Of a stretch of 64,000 nucleotides of DNA, positions 34,204 to 44,166 are shown in pieces. Under the pieces are notes generated by a model. That model was not told the origin of the DNA, made no database searches, and was given only the letters and a program-made list of their open reading frames with translations. Both the position numbers and the translations under genes were made by a program. This stretch comes from Brevibacterium senegalense (GTDB lineage: Bacteria > Actinomycetota > Actinomycetes > Actinomycetales > Brevibacteriaceae). Location of the stretch: contig NZ_HE978601.1 of NCBI RefSeq assembly GCF_000285835.1, positions 193,827 through 257,826 on the forward strand. Reading direction: 5' to 3'. Numbering within the stretch: position 1 is the first letter of the stretch; each line of letters begins with the position of its first letter.

Positions 34204-35076
34204 ATGGAGACGCCGGTCGCACCACAGATCAGCTCGCAGGTGAGCGAGGAGCACCGCACCGCCGCGGAGGATCAGCTCCGGGAGGCGCTCGACGACGCGC
34301 GCATCGACGTGCGGATCATCGAGTCGGCGCAGGAGGCCGCGGACGCATCCCTGCTGCTGGACGAGGTGTGGAACGTGACCGGGTCCGGCACGACCGTCCT
34401 CGAGCCCAGCCTCTTCATCGCCCTGGCGCACGCCCGCAACTACACGGCGGCCGCGTTCGACCGCGACAGCGGGCAGATGCTGGGGGTCACGGTGGGCTTC
34501 TTCGCCGCTCCGGTCGGCACGTCGATGCACTCGCATGTGGCCGGCGTGCGGCACGAGGCGGTGGGCCGAGGGATCGGCGCCGCGATGAAGCTGCACCAGC
34601 GCCTCTGGTGCCTGGAGCACGGTCTCACCCGCATGACGTGGACCTTCGACCCGCTCATCGCCCGCAATGCGCACTTCAACATCGCGCGGCTGGGCGCCCG
34701 CCTGGTCGACTACCACGAGGACTTCTACGGGCAGATGCGCGACGGGGTGAACGCGGGGCAGGCCTCGGACCGAGCATTCGTCGACTGGGACCTGACCGAC
34801 GCCCGGCCCAGCCCGCTCACCGACCCCGATGCCAAGGCAGTGGCCGCCGTCCGCATCGACGACGACGGCCGTCCGCAGGAGCTGGACGTGCCCCGCGAAG
34901 CCCCCGTCGTCGCGGTCGAGATCCCCAGCGACATCGAGACCCTGCGCGCGACGGACCCCCGGCTGGCGGCCCAGTGGCGCGAGGCCGTCCGCCGGGGGTT
35001 CGTCGAGCTGCTGGCGGACGGGTGGCGGGTGAGCGGCTTCCGCCGCAGCGGCGCCTACCTGCTGACGCACCCGTAG
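34204..35076 (+). CDS. Predicted GNAT superfamily protein (COG3375-like)
   Basis: A 290-residue protein with a GNAT-like core: LFIALAHARNYTAAAFDRDSGQMLGVTVGFF (strands 2-4, about residues 72-102), then SHVAGVRHEAVGRGIGAAMKLHQRLWCLEHGL (about 110-141), which holds the acetyl-CoA pyrophosphate-binding R-x-x-G-x-G-x-A type loop. MTWTFDPLIARNAHFNIARLGARL is characteristic of the COG3375 group. The C-terminal 100 residues are a less conserved extension. Likely an acyl-CoA-binding acyltransferase of unknown substrate. It is a single gene, divergent from a dehydrogenase and followed by a strong terminator. Confidence 0.82.
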   Translation: METPVAPQISSQVSEEHRTAAEDQLREALDDARIDVRIIESAQEAADASLLLDEVWNVTGSGTTVLEPSLFIALAHARNYTAAAFDRDSGQMLGVTVGFFAAPVGTSMHSHVAGVRHEAVGRGIGAAMKLHQRLWCLEHGLTRMTWTFDPLIARNAHFNIARLGARLVDYHEDFYGQMRDGVNAGQASDRAFVDWDLTDARPSPLTDPDAKAVAAVRIDDDGRPQELDVPREAPVVAVEIPSDIETLRATDPRLAAQWREAVRRGFVELLADGWRVSGFRRSGAYLLTHP

Positions 35077-35121
35077 GGCACGCGGGCGGTCAGGGGCGGC
35101 GCACGGAGTCTCCCGCGGACG

Positions 35122-35160
35122 ACAGGAGGGCTGCCCGGTCGACCCGGGCAGCCCTCCTGT
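35122..35160. terminator. Strong hairpin terminator after the GNAT-like gene
   Basis: Perfect 17-base arms starting ACAGGAGGGCTGCCCGG with a 5-base loop (TCGAC). It lies between the convergent GNAT-like and GyrI-like genes. Confidence 0.85.
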
Positions 35161-35181
35161 GCGCTCAGCTGCGCAGCGTGC

Positions 35182-35711
35182 TCAGCCCTGCAGCGCGGTG
35201 AAGAGGTCCGTGCGCAGCGTCGCCGGGTCCATGTCCGGGCTCGGCTCCGTCACATAGACCTCCCAGAACGGCGTCCCCGGCGGTGTGCCGCCGGTGGCCA
35301 GGGCTTCCATGAACGTCTGCCAGGCCTGGCCCAGTCCGTCGTAGCCGCCCAGGTGCGCCGCGGTCGCGATCCTGCCGCCCGGCAGGGACGAGGTCCGCGC
35401 GACGAGCGGGATCTCCTCCCCGGTCTCCAGCTGGAGCGAACCCAGGTCCACGGTGCCCTCGAGGACGTGGTCGACGGGGATGCCGACCTCCAGGTCGACG
35501 GTCTCCCCCGGCACCCGCGTGTACAGGGCGTGCGCGGGCCCCGCCGGCTGCACTCCGGCCTGCCCCAGCGCGGGGAACAGGCGGGTGAACACACCGTCGA
35601 ACAGCTGCGGCAGCTGGGCGGCGGGATAGCCCTCGACCCGCACGACCGCCGTGACCTGCTCCGGCGCGTCGACGATCGCCGGAGCCGCGGGGGTGGGTGT
35701 CGCGTCGCTCA

Positions 35712-35712
<1 letters not shown>
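35182..35712 (-). CDS. GyrI-like small-molecule-binding domain protein
   Basis: A 176-residue protein. After a Pro/Ala-rich start, TAVVRVEGYPAAQLPQLFDGVFTRLFPAL (about residues 21-50) and DLEVGIPVDHVLEGTV (about 73-88) match the GyrI-like/AraC effector-binding fold. ARTSSLPGGRIATAAHLGGYDGLGQAWQTFM (about 108-138) and FWEVYVTEPSPDMDP near the end are the other core strands. These domains bind small hydrophobic or cationic ligands. The ATG overlaps the stop of the upstream acyl-CoA synthetase by one base (TGATG), so it is co-translated. It could sense or shield an intermediate of the acyl-CoA pathway. Confidence 0.85.
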
Positions 35713-37352
<1,640 letters not shown>

Positions 37353-37398
37353 TCGGACCTCCGGTGAGTGAGAAGGGAATCTGCGGTCGGACGCGAGC

Positions 37399-37427
37399 GA
37401 GGCCGACCTCCAGTGAGATCGACCTCA
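37399..37427. promoter_or_regulatory. Two tandem near-palindromes upstream of the acyl-CoA synthetase gene
   Basis: Read on the minus strand, GAGGTCGATCTC lies within TGAGGTCGATCTCA at 37414-37427 and GAGGTCGGCCTC at 37399-37410, about 16 bases centre to centre. Repeated near-palindromes in a 91-base gap inside an operon suggest an internal promoter with a dimeric regulator. Confidence 0.45.
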
Positions 37428-37443
37428 CACTCGCGGATGTGAC

Positions 37444-38253
37444 TCAGAATACGGTGTACCCGCCGTCGATCACCAATTGCTGCCCGTTGACGAACGAGGA
37501 TCCGTCCCCGGTGAGGAACACGGCCGCCGCACCGAAGTCGTCCGGCGTGCCCCAGGTCCGGAAGGGCACCCGGGAGATCACCTTGTCCGTGAACTTCTGG
37601 CTGTTGACGGAGTTCTGGGTCATCTCCGTCTCGATCCAGCCGGGCAGGATCGCGTTGGTCCGGATCCCCTCGCGCGCGTACTCCGTCGCGAGCCCGCGCA
37701 TGAGCGAGAGCACCGCACCCTTCGTCGCCCCGTAGAGGGTGTTCCGGGTGGGCGCCTCGATGCCGGCCAGCGAGGACACGAGCACGAGGGAGCCGCCCTC
37801 GCCCTGCTCCATGAGTGTGCGGACCGCCGCCTGGCAGCTGAGGATGACGCCCTCGATGTTGACGGCGGACACGCGCCGCCAGTCGTCCAGGGACAGCTCG
37901 TGCAGGCGCCCGTAGGCCCCGGAGACGCCGGCGTTCGCGATGAGGGTGTCGAGCCGGCCGAACCGCTCCAGCGTCCCCGCCATCGCCGCCGTCACGTCCT
38001 CCTCGCGGGACACGTCCGCGGTGAAGGCCTCAGCGGTGCCGCCCAGCCCGCGCAGCTCCTCGACGGCGCCGCGGTTGACCTCCTCGTTGCGGCCCCACAC
38101 GGCGACGGACGCGCCCGCGCCCACGAGGCCGCGGGCCATCCCGAGGCCGATGCCCCGGTTGCCGCCGGTCACCACGACCACCTTGCCGGTGAGGTCGAGT
38201 CCGACCCCGCCCGAGGTCCCGGTCACCGGGGCCGCGCTGCTCGCCTCCGCCAT
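37444..38253 (-). CDS. SDR family oxidoreductase
   Basis: A 269-residue classical SDR. Motifs: cofactor TGGNRGIGLG (about residues 29-38), NAG (IANAGVSG, about 105), Ser in LVLVSSLAG (about 158), and YxxxK in LYGATKGAV (about 172-176). The C-terminal ITPGWIETEM-type loop is LPGWIETEMT. It is a 3-oxoacyl/3-hydroxyacyl-CoA-type or alcohol dehydrogenase of the fatty acid pathway by context. It starts one base after the stop of the quinone oxidoreductase gene, so it is co-translated. The N-terminus has about 18 Ala/Ser/Gly residues before the core. Confidence 0.9.
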   Translation of the reverse strand: MAEASSAAPVTGTSGGVGLDLTGKVVVVTGGNRGIGLGMARGLVGAGASVAVWGRNEEVNRGAVEELRGLGGTAEAFTADVSREEDVTAAMAGTLERFGRLDTLIANAGVSGAYGRLHELSLDDWRRVSAVNIEGVILSCQAAVRTLMEQGEGGSLVLVSSLAGIEAPTRNTLYGATKGAVLSLMRGLATEYAREGIRTNAILPGWIETEMTQNSVNSQKFTDKVISRVPFRTWGTPDDFGAAAVFLTGDGSSFVNGQQLVIDGGYTVF

Positions 38254-38254
38254 G

Positions 38255-39244
38255 TCAGACCTCCGCCTTCACCTGGAGGAGCACCTTGCCGCGCACGGCC
38301 CGGGTCTCCAGCTGCTTGATCGCCTCGGCCGCCTCCTCCAGCGGGAACGTGGCGTGGATGACGGGGTCCAGCTTGCCCGCGACGAGGTGCTCGTGGAGCG
38401 CCTCCCACTGGCTGGCGATGAGACCGGGGTCCTGCGCGAACGCCGCACCCCAGCCCACACCGGCGACGCCCACGTTGTTGAGCAGGAGGCGGTTGACCTT
38501 GACCTGCGGGATCTGGCCGGCGGTGAAGCCCAGGACGAGTGCGGTGCCGAAGCGGGCCAGGCAGCGCAGCGAGTCCGTGAACCGGTCGCCGTCCTCCGGG
38601 TTGCCCACCGGGTCCGCCACGAGGTCGACGCCCGCCGGGAACAGCTCCTTGACCGCGTCCTTGAAACCCTCGCTCAGGACGGCGTGCTGCGCGCCCAGCG
38701 ACTTCACCGTCTCCGCCTTCTCCTCCGTGGAGACGACGCCCACGACGGTCGCGCCCATCGCGACGGCCACCTGGACGAGTGCGGTGCCCAGTCCGCCGGC
38801 CGCACCGTGGACCAGCACGGTCTGGCCGGCCTCGAGGCGGCCGCGCACCCGCAGGGCGAAGTCCGCGGTCAGCAGGTTCATGGGCATGCCCGCGGCGGCG
38901 GACAGGGACACGCTGTCCGGCAGCTTCACGGTCGCGTTCGCGGGGGCGACCATGGCCTCGGCGTAGGCGCCCTTGCCCGCGATCGTCGCGACGCGGTCGC
39001 CCACGGCCAGATCCGTGACGTCCGCGCCCACGGCGGTGACGACGCCGGCGGCCTCGGATCCCAGCGTGAACGGCAGCGGGTGCTTGACCTGGTACAAGCC
39101 CCGCGTCTGCAGCAACTCCGGGAAGGTGACTCCCGCGTAGGCGACGTCGATGAGGACCTCACCCGCACCGGGTGCGGGGGCCTCGACGTCTGCGACCTGG
39201 ATGGACTCGGGCCCGTCGAGGACGGTGACCTGGACTGCCTTCAT
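38255..39244 (-). CDS. NADPH:quinone oxidoreductase family protein (zinc-free MDR)
   Basis: A 329-residue medium-chain reductase. The N-terminal GroES-like domain has VAYAGVTFPELLQTRGLYQVKHPLPF and the signature GSEAAGVVTAVGADV. The NADPH-binding motif HGAAGGLGTALVQVA lies near residues 145-159, and LVLGFTAGQIPQVKVNRLLLNN is typical of the quinone oxidoreductase/enoyl reductase branch. The structural and catalytic zinc Cys ligands are absent. It reduces quinones or alpha,beta-unsaturated carbonyls (possibly enoyl-CoA) with NADPH. GGAGGAGAACA precedes the ATG. It sits in the acyl-CoA operon between enoyl-CoA hydratase and SDR genes. Confidence 0.9.
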   Translation of the reverse strand: MKAVQVTVLDGPESIQVADVEAPAPGAGEVLIDVAYAGVTFPELLQTRGLYQVKHPLPFTLGSEAAGVVTAVGADVTDLAVGDRVATIAGKGAYAEAMVAPANATVKLPDSVSLSAAAGMPMNLLTADFALRVRGRLEAGQTVLVHGAAGGLGTALVQVAVAMGATVVGVVSTEEKAETVKSLGAQHAVLSEGFKDAVKELFPAGVDLVADPVGNPEDGDRFTDSLRCLARFGTALVLGFTAGQIPQVKVNRLLLNNVGVAGVGWGAAFAQDPGLIASQWEALHEHLVAGKLDPVIHATFPLEEAAEAIKQLETRAVRGKVLLQVKAEV

Positions 39245-39312
39245 TGTTCTCCTCCGATTGGTTTCGTGGGGGGGGGTGGTGCGTCGTTGCGGTGAAGGAC
39301 CGGCCGGGCGGC

Positions 39313-40107
39313 TCAGGCGCCCGTGTAGCGGGGGGCGCGCTTCTCGCGGAAGGCCGCGGCGCCCTCGGCCGCGTCGCTGCTGGCCAGCAGCTGGGTCTGG
39401 CCCACGACCTCGCGGTTGAGGTCCGAGCGCAGCGTGGGCAGGGCGATCTCGTTGATCGCCTGGCGGGTGGCCGCCATCGACAGCGGCGGGCCGGCGGCGA
39501 AGGTCGCGGCGATCTCCTGCGCGCGCTCCAGCTGCGTGCCGGCGTCCACCAGCTCGCTCGCCAGTCCCCACTCCAGGGCCTTCGCACCGTGGACGCGCTC
39601 CGCTGTCAGCGCCATCCGCATCGCGCGATGGCGGCCCGCGGAGGCGGAGACCAGCGCCGTCGCGCCGCCGTCCGGCATGAGTCCGATCTTCGTGAAGGCG
39701 AGCATGAAGAACGCCTTCTCGTCGACGACGACGTAGTCGCAGGCGAGCGCCAGCGAGCATCCCACGCCGGCGGCGGCGCCGTAGACCGCAGCGACGGACG
39801 GGACCGTCGAGTCGCGCAGGAGCATGATGATCTCGTTGACGTCGTCCAGGAGGCTGCCGGGCTCTTCGATCCCCGCGGCCGCGGCCTCGGCCTTCGCCTG
39901 CAGGTCCGCGCCGGAGCTGAAGGAGCGCTGGTCGCCCGTCAGCACGATCGCGCGGACGGCGTCGTCCGACTGCGCGTCCTCGATCGCCTCGCGGACCATC
40001 CGGACGCTGTCGAGGATGAGGGCGTTGAGGCGGTCGGGGCGGTTGAGGCGGATCGTCCGGACGCCGCGGTCGTCCGTGTCGACGAGGACGGGAGCATCAG
40101 AGGTCAT
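39313..40107 (-). CDS. Enoyl-CoA hydratase/isomerase
   Basis: A 264-residue crotonase-fold protein. The oxyanion-hole segments are FSSGADLQAKAEAA (about residues 65-78) and AVYGAAAGVGCSLALACDYVV (about 108-128). The catalytic-Glu region is KIGLMPDGGATALVSA (about 140-155): the second Glu of canonical hydratases is replaced around MPDGG by Asp, so isomerase or a related reaction is possible. It acts on 2-enoyl-CoA in the beta-oxidation-like cycle. AAAGG lies before the ATG. It is the second gene of the operon, between a synthetase and quinone oxidoreductase gene, with gaps of about 70 and 110 bases. Confidence 0.9.
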   Translation of the reverse strand: MTSDAPVLVDTDDRGVRTIRLNRPDRLNALILDSVRMVREAIEDAQSDDAVRAIVLTGDQRSFSSGADLQAKAEAAAAGIEEPGSLLDDVNEIIMLLRDSTVPSVAAVYGAAAGVGCSLALACDYVVVDEKAFFMLAFTKIGLMPDGGATALVSASAGRHRAMRMALTAERVHGAKALEWGLASELVDAGTQLERAQEIAATFAAGPPLSMAATRQAINEIALPTLRSDLNREVVGQTQLLASSDAAEGAAAFREKRAPRYTGA

Positions 40108-40215
40108 GGAGTGTGCCCTTTCAGTGGAATGTGACTGCGGTTACGGATTCTGCCAGCGGAGGCCCGGCCGGCGGAGACGGGTCCGCCGGCCGATACCCGG
40201 GTTCCCCGGGATTCC

Positions 40216-41757
40216 TCAGGAGCGGGCCCGGCTGGGGTCGAGCTTGCGCTTGACGAGCTTGCCGGTGGGCGTTCGCGGAAGCGCGTCGATCGTGTGGAAC
40301 CGACGCGGGGTCTTGAAGCGCGACAGGCGGCCGTCCAGCCACTGCCGGACCTCCTCCCCCAGGTCCTGGTCGGGGCCCACGTGGTCCTCGGGCTCCAGGT
40401 AGGCGACGACGACCTCGCCCAGTTCCTCATCCGGCTCGCCCACGACGGCCACGTCGCGCACGTCCGGGTGGAGGGCCAGCGCGTTCTCGATCTCCTGCGG
40501 GTAGATGTTGACGCCGCCGGTGATGATGAGGAAGCTCGTGCGGTCGGCCAGGAACAGGTAGCGGTCCTCGTCCAGCCAGCCCATGTCGCCGGTCGTCACC
40601 CAGCGCGGGTGCTCCGGGTGCCGCGACTCCGCCGTCTTCGCGGGATCGCCGAAGTACTCGAAGGGCTCGCGTCCCTCCTCCACCTCGAAGTAGACGATCC
40701 CCGTCTCCCCCGCCGGCAGCTCCTCGCCGTCCGGACCGCAGACGTGGACCGTCCCCATGAGGCCGTCGCGCCCCACGGTGCCCGGCTTCCGCAGCGACTC
40801 CTCCGAGTTCACGAGCGTGAGGCCCGCACTCTCCGTCGAGGCGTAGTACTCGAAGATGACCGGCCCCCACCACTCGATCATCCTCCGCTTGACCTCCGCC
40901 GGGCAGGGAGCGGCTGCGTGGATCGCGCAGCGCATCGAGGAGACGTCGAACGACTCGCGCTCCTCCTGCGGCAGCTTGAGCATGCGGATGAACATCGTGG
41001 GCACCCACTGCGAGTGGGTGACGCGGTGCTCCTGGATGACCTCCAGCGCCGTCCGTGCGTCGAAGCGCGGCATGACGACGACGGTGCCGCCGCGTGCGAT
41101 CGTCGTCATGACGAAGCGCAGCGGCGCCGCGTGGTAGAGGGGTGCGGGCGACAGGTACACGGTGTCGGAGTCGAAGCCGAAGACCTGTGTGAAGAGCTGG
41201 ATGAGCGGGACCTCGGGCGAGGAGATGTCGATGTCCCGCGGCGCCGGCAGGATCCCCTTGGGGCGCCCCGTGGTGCCGGACGAGTAGAGCATGTCGTCGC
41301 CGCGGGGCTCGCGCTCCGGCTTGACGGCGCTCGCGGCGGCCAGAACGTCCTCGTAGCGCTCGAACCCGTCCGGTGTGCGGCCGATCCCGATCCGCTGGGG
41401 GACGTCCGCGCACAGGCCCGCCAGCTCGTCCGCCGTCTCCAGCTCGCCGGACAGCAGCAGCGCCTTCGCCCCGCAGTCGTGGACGATGTAGGCGGCCTCC
41501 TCCGCGGTGAGGTGCCGGTTGACCGCCGTGATGTAGGTGCCCGTGCGCAGGGCCGCCCACAGCGCCTCGACGATCTCCAACCGGTTCTCCGCGACGACGG
41601 CCACGTGGTCCCGGGGTACCAGCCCGCGGTCCCGGAAGGCGTTCGCGAGGCGCAGCGAGCGCTCCTCGAGCTGCTGGTAGGAGAGGGTCTGCCCGGTGTC
41701 CGCCATGATGACGGCGGGCTTGTCCGGGTTCGCGACTGCGTGGGCTCCTGGGTACAC
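40216..41757 (-). CDS. Acyl-CoA synthetase, AMP-forming
   Basis: A 513-residue ANL-family acid--CoA ligase. The P-loop is LYSSGTTGRPKGILPA (about residues 160-175), with EYYASTESAGLTLV (about 302), the adenylate-binding TTGDMGWLDEDRYLF (about 384), the hinge DRTSFLIITGGVNIYPQEIEN (split about 402-422), and the C-terminal Lys in LPRTPTGKLVKRKL (about 500). The GTG at 41757 is preferred because AAGGAG lies 8 bases upstream. It is first gene of a six-gene operon (synthetase, enoyl-CoA hydratase, quinone oxidoreductase, SDR, second synthetase, GyrI-like), transcribed from a promoter that carries a TetR-type operator. Confidence 0.92.
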   Translation of the reverse strand: MYPGAHAVANPDKPAVIMADTGQTLSYQQLEERSLRLANAFRDRGLVPRDHVAVVAENRLEIVEALWAALRTGTYITAVNRHLTAEEAAYIVHDCGAKALLLSGELETADELAGLCADVPQRIGIGRTPDGFERYEDVLAAASAVKPEREPRGDDMLYSSGTTGRPKGILPAPRDIDISSPEVPLIQLFTQVFGFDSDTVYLSPAPLYHAAPLRFVMTTIARGGTVVVMPRFDARTALEVIQEHRVTHSQWVPTMFIRMLKLPQEERESFDVSSMRCAIHAAAPCPAEVKRRMIEWWGPVIFEYYASTESAGLTLVNSEESLRKPGTVGRDGLMGTVHVCGPDGEELPAGETGIVYFEVEEGREPFEYFGDPAKTAESRHPEHPRWVTTGDMGWLDEDRYLFLADRTSFLIITGGVNIYPQEIENALALHPDVRDVAVVGEPDEELGEVVVAYLEPEDHVGPDQDLGEEVRQWLDGRLSRFKTPRRFHTIDALPRTPTGKLVKRKLDPSRARS

Positions 41758-41834
41758 CGTGATCACTCCTTCGTGATGCTTCCGCGGCACGGTCGCTGTG
41801 CGCGGGTGACGCACGGCGACCGTCGACGGGAGTG

Positions 41835-41844
41835 ACGCTACACT
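41835..41844. promoter_or_regulatory. Overlapping divergent -10 boxes at the TetR-type operator
   Basis: TAGCGT on the minus strand (41840 to 41835) and TACACT on the plus strand (41839-41844) would fire the synthetase operon and the thioesterase gene respectively. The operator at 41849-41868 would cover the minus -35 region and the plus start site. Confidence 0.45.
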
Positions 41845-41848
41845 CCGT

Positions 41849-41868
41849 CTGAGTGAACGTTTGCTCAG
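41849..41868. promoter_or_regulatory. TetR-type operator, 20-base near-perfect palindrome
   Basis: CTGAGTGAACGTTTGCTCAG: left and right halves are complementary at all but the two positions 6-7, and the GAACGTT core is typical for TetR-family sites that control fatty-acid catabolism. It lies between the divergent synthetase operon and thioesterase gene, over both candidate promoters. The tetR gene at 45126-45803 is the nearest candidate regulator. Confidence 0.65.
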
Positions 41869-41932
41869 GACCTTATCGGGATCCCGGGCGCCAGACAAGA
41901 TCGTCGCGCGCAGGCGCCGGAGAGGACGGACA

Positions 41933-42556
41933 GTGGGACAGCACTCCCCCTTCGCGGAGCATTCCGCGGGATTGGTACGCGGATTGGCACGCGCCCTCGT
42001 CGAGGAGCGGGACGAAGCGGCGCTGGTCGACCGCGTCCGCACGATCGCCCGGCAGCTGCTGGAGGCGACGGACGATCCCGCCGCGGTGACCGTGGCGGAT
42101 CCCCATCCGCAGACCACCAGCTTCGCGCAGGACCTCACGCCCATCACCTCCGCGATTAACCCCCTGGCGCCGCCCCTGTCAATCCGGCAGGAGGACGGGC
42201 AGTCCGTGAGCGACACGCGGCTGCCGCCCCAGTACGTGGGTCCGCCCGGCCGGGTGCACGGCGGCATCGTCGCCCTCATGCTCGATCAGGTGCTGGGCAA
42301 CGCCGCGCACGCGTCCGGTCTCCCACCGTCGTACACGCGCGAGCTCACGATCACCTACAACGAGGCGACGCCGCTGGACGCACCCGTCCGGGTCGTGGGC
42401 CGGATCGATCGGGTCGACGGCCGCAAGCGCTTCCTGTCCGGCGAGGTCCTGGTCGACGGGCGGGTCGCCGCCTCCGCCACCGGGGTGTGGATCAGTCCGC
42501 GGGAGGCACAGCCCGGATACGGACAGTCGATCACGAAGGACGCCGCTCAGGTCTGA
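41933..42556 (+). CDS. PaaI/hotdog-fold thioesterase
   Basis: A 207-residue protein. The N-terminal half is a helical extension (SPFAEHSAGLVRGLARALVEERDE). The hotdog fold follows: PPQYVGPPGRVHGGIVALMLDQVLGNAAH (about residues 99-127), where GRVHGGIVALMLDQ holds the HGG active-site loop with Asp, then TRELTITYNEATPLDAPVRVVGRI and FLSGEVLVDGRVAASATGVWI. It hydrolyses an acyl-CoA and may recycle CoA or limit toxic intermediates. GGAGAGGAC lies before the GTG start. It is divergent from the synthetase operon across the TetR-type operator, which implies shared control. Confidence 0.88.
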   Translation: MGQHSPFAEHSAGLVRGLARALVEERDEAALVDRVRTIARQLLEATDDPAAVTVADPHPQTTSFAQDLTPITSAINPLAPPLSIRQEDGQSVSDTRLPPQYVGPPGRVHGGIVALMLDQVLGNAAHASGLPPSYTRELTITYNEATPLDAPVRVVGRIDRVDGRKRFLSGEVLVDGRVAASATGVWISPREAQPGYGQSITKDAAQV

Positions 42557-42566
42557 CACACGCGCG

Positions 42567-44114
42567 TCAGTCCCCGCTCTCCACCATGCCGCGGAGCGCC
42601 CGGCGGTCGACCTTGCCGACCGCGGTCTGCGGCAGCCGGTCGACGACGCGGATCACCTTGGGCGTCTGCACGGCGCCCTTGAGCGCGCGCACGTGCGCGG
42701 TGATGTCGTCCAGCTGATCCGCCTGCCCGTCGCGCAGCACGACCGCCGCCGTCACCTGCTCGCCCCACTTCTCGTCCGCGATCCCGAACACGGCGGCCTG
42801 GGCGACGGCGGGATGGGACATGAGAGCGTCCTCGACCTCGCGCGGGAAGACGTTGAAGCCGCCGGAGATGATCATGTCCTTCGACCGGTCGACGATGAAG
42901 AGGTAGCCGGCCTCGTCCATCCGGGCGATGTCACCGGTGCGCAGCCACCCGTCGACGATCGTCTCCGCCGTCGTGTCGTCGCGCTGCCAGTAGCCGTCCA
43001 TCGCGGAGCGCCCGCGCACGCACAGTTCACCGGCCTCGCCCCGCGGCAGGTCCTCCCCCATCGCGCCCAGGATCCGCACGTCGACGGACGGGACGGGCTT
43101 CCCGCACGACAGGAGGAGCTGGGGGACCTGCTGGTCCTCCCGCGACAGGACGGAGATCGGGTAGCACTCGGTCTGCCCGTACAGCTGCCCGAACACGGGA
43201 CCGATCCGTGCCAGCGCCTCCTGCAGCCGGGATTCCGACATGGGCGAGGTCCCGTAGAGGACGTACTCGAGGCTGGACACGTCGCGCTCGTCCAGGTCCG
43301 GGTGATCGAGCAGGACGTAGATCATCGTGGGCACCAGCAGGGTCATCGAGATCCGCTCGCGCTCGATCGCCTCGAGGACCGCGGCGGGATCGAACCCGTT
43401 CATGAGGTGGACGGTGCCGCCCCGGGCCAGGACGGGCCCCACCTTCGATCCCGCCACGTGGCTCATGGGCGGGATGAGGAGGTAGCGCGGCCGGTCCGGG
43501 ATCTCGAAGTCGGCCAGGATGTCGGCCATCGCGGGACCCAGGTTGAACTGCCGGCGGCTGACGCCCTTGGGCCGCCCCGTGGTCCCGCCCGTGTAGTTGA
43601 GGATCGCCAGGTCCTCCGGCCGCCCCTCATCGCGGAACTCCTGCGGTCCCGTCTGCCGGACCGCGGTCTCCAGGTCGTCCGCGAAGTCCGACGGGCCGAA
43701 GCTCCACGTGCGCAGACCCGCCGAGGCCGCGGCCCGGACCAGCTCCCGGCCACGGTCCGCGTGGTGCAGCTCGTCGACGACGAGCGCGGACACGCGGGCG
43801 TCCTCCAGCTGGAAGAGCTGGTCCGCCTGTCCGCCCATGGGGTGCAGCCACGTGACGTAGAGCCCCAGCGACTGGACGGCGATGCCCAGCGCCCAGACCT
43901 CGTACCGATTGCCGCCCAGCGCCGCGACCCCGTCGCCGCGACGCAGACCGGATCTCTCGAGGACGGCCTGGTACCCGCCGATCAGACTCTGCACAGCGGC
44001 GTAGGTCTGCGGTCCGCGGTCGTCCTGGAAGGCGATGCGGTCCGGATGGCGCTCGAGGATCCGTCGGTACTGCGCGCCGATCGTGGGGCCGGACAGGTGG
44101 GCGGGAATCTCCAT
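42567..44114 (-). CDS. Acyl-CoA synthetase, AMP-forming
   Basis: A 515-residue ANL-family ligase. P-loop NYTGGTTGRPKGVSRRQF (about residues 170-187), LYGQTECYPISV (about 302), adenylate-binding RTGDIARMDEAGYLFIVDRSKDM, hinge IISGGFNVFPREVEDAL, and C-terminal Lys in LPQTAVGKVDRRAL. Sequence motifs differ from both other synthetases here, so three substrates or chain classes may be handled. AAGGAG precedes the ATG. It is last gene of the SDR-tetR-NMO-synthetase operon on the minus strand, and its stop lies 10 bases from the stop of the convergent thioesterase gene. Confidence 0.92.
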   Translation of the reverse strand: MEIPAHLSGPTIGAQYRRILERHPDRIAFQDDRGPQTYAAVQSLIGGYQAVLERSGLRRGDGVAALGGNRYEVWALGIAVQSLGLYVTWLHPMGGQADQLFQLEDARVSALVVDELHHADRGRELVRAAASAGLRTWSFGPSDFADDLETAVRQTGPQEFRDEGRPEDLAILNYTGGTTGRPKGVSRRQFNLGPAMADILADFEIPDRPRYLLIPPMSHVAGSKVGPVLARGGTVHLMNGFDPAAVLEAIERERISMTLLVPTMIYVLLDHPDLDERDVSSLEYVLYGTSPMSESRLQEALARIGPVFGQLYGQTECYPISVLSREDQQVPQLLLSCGKPVPSVDVRILGAMGEDLPRGEAGELCVRGRSAMDGYWQRDDTTAETIVDGWLRTGDIARMDEAGYLFIVDRSKDMIISGGFNVFPREVEDALMSHPAVAQAAVFGIADEKWGEQVTAAVVLRDGQADQLDDITAHVRALKGAVQTPKVIRVVDRLPQTAVGKVDRRALRGMVESGD

Positions 44115-44166
44115 CGGGTGCTCCTTCGTCGTCGTTGACAGAGGTGGGCCCGCGGCTGCGGGGGCT

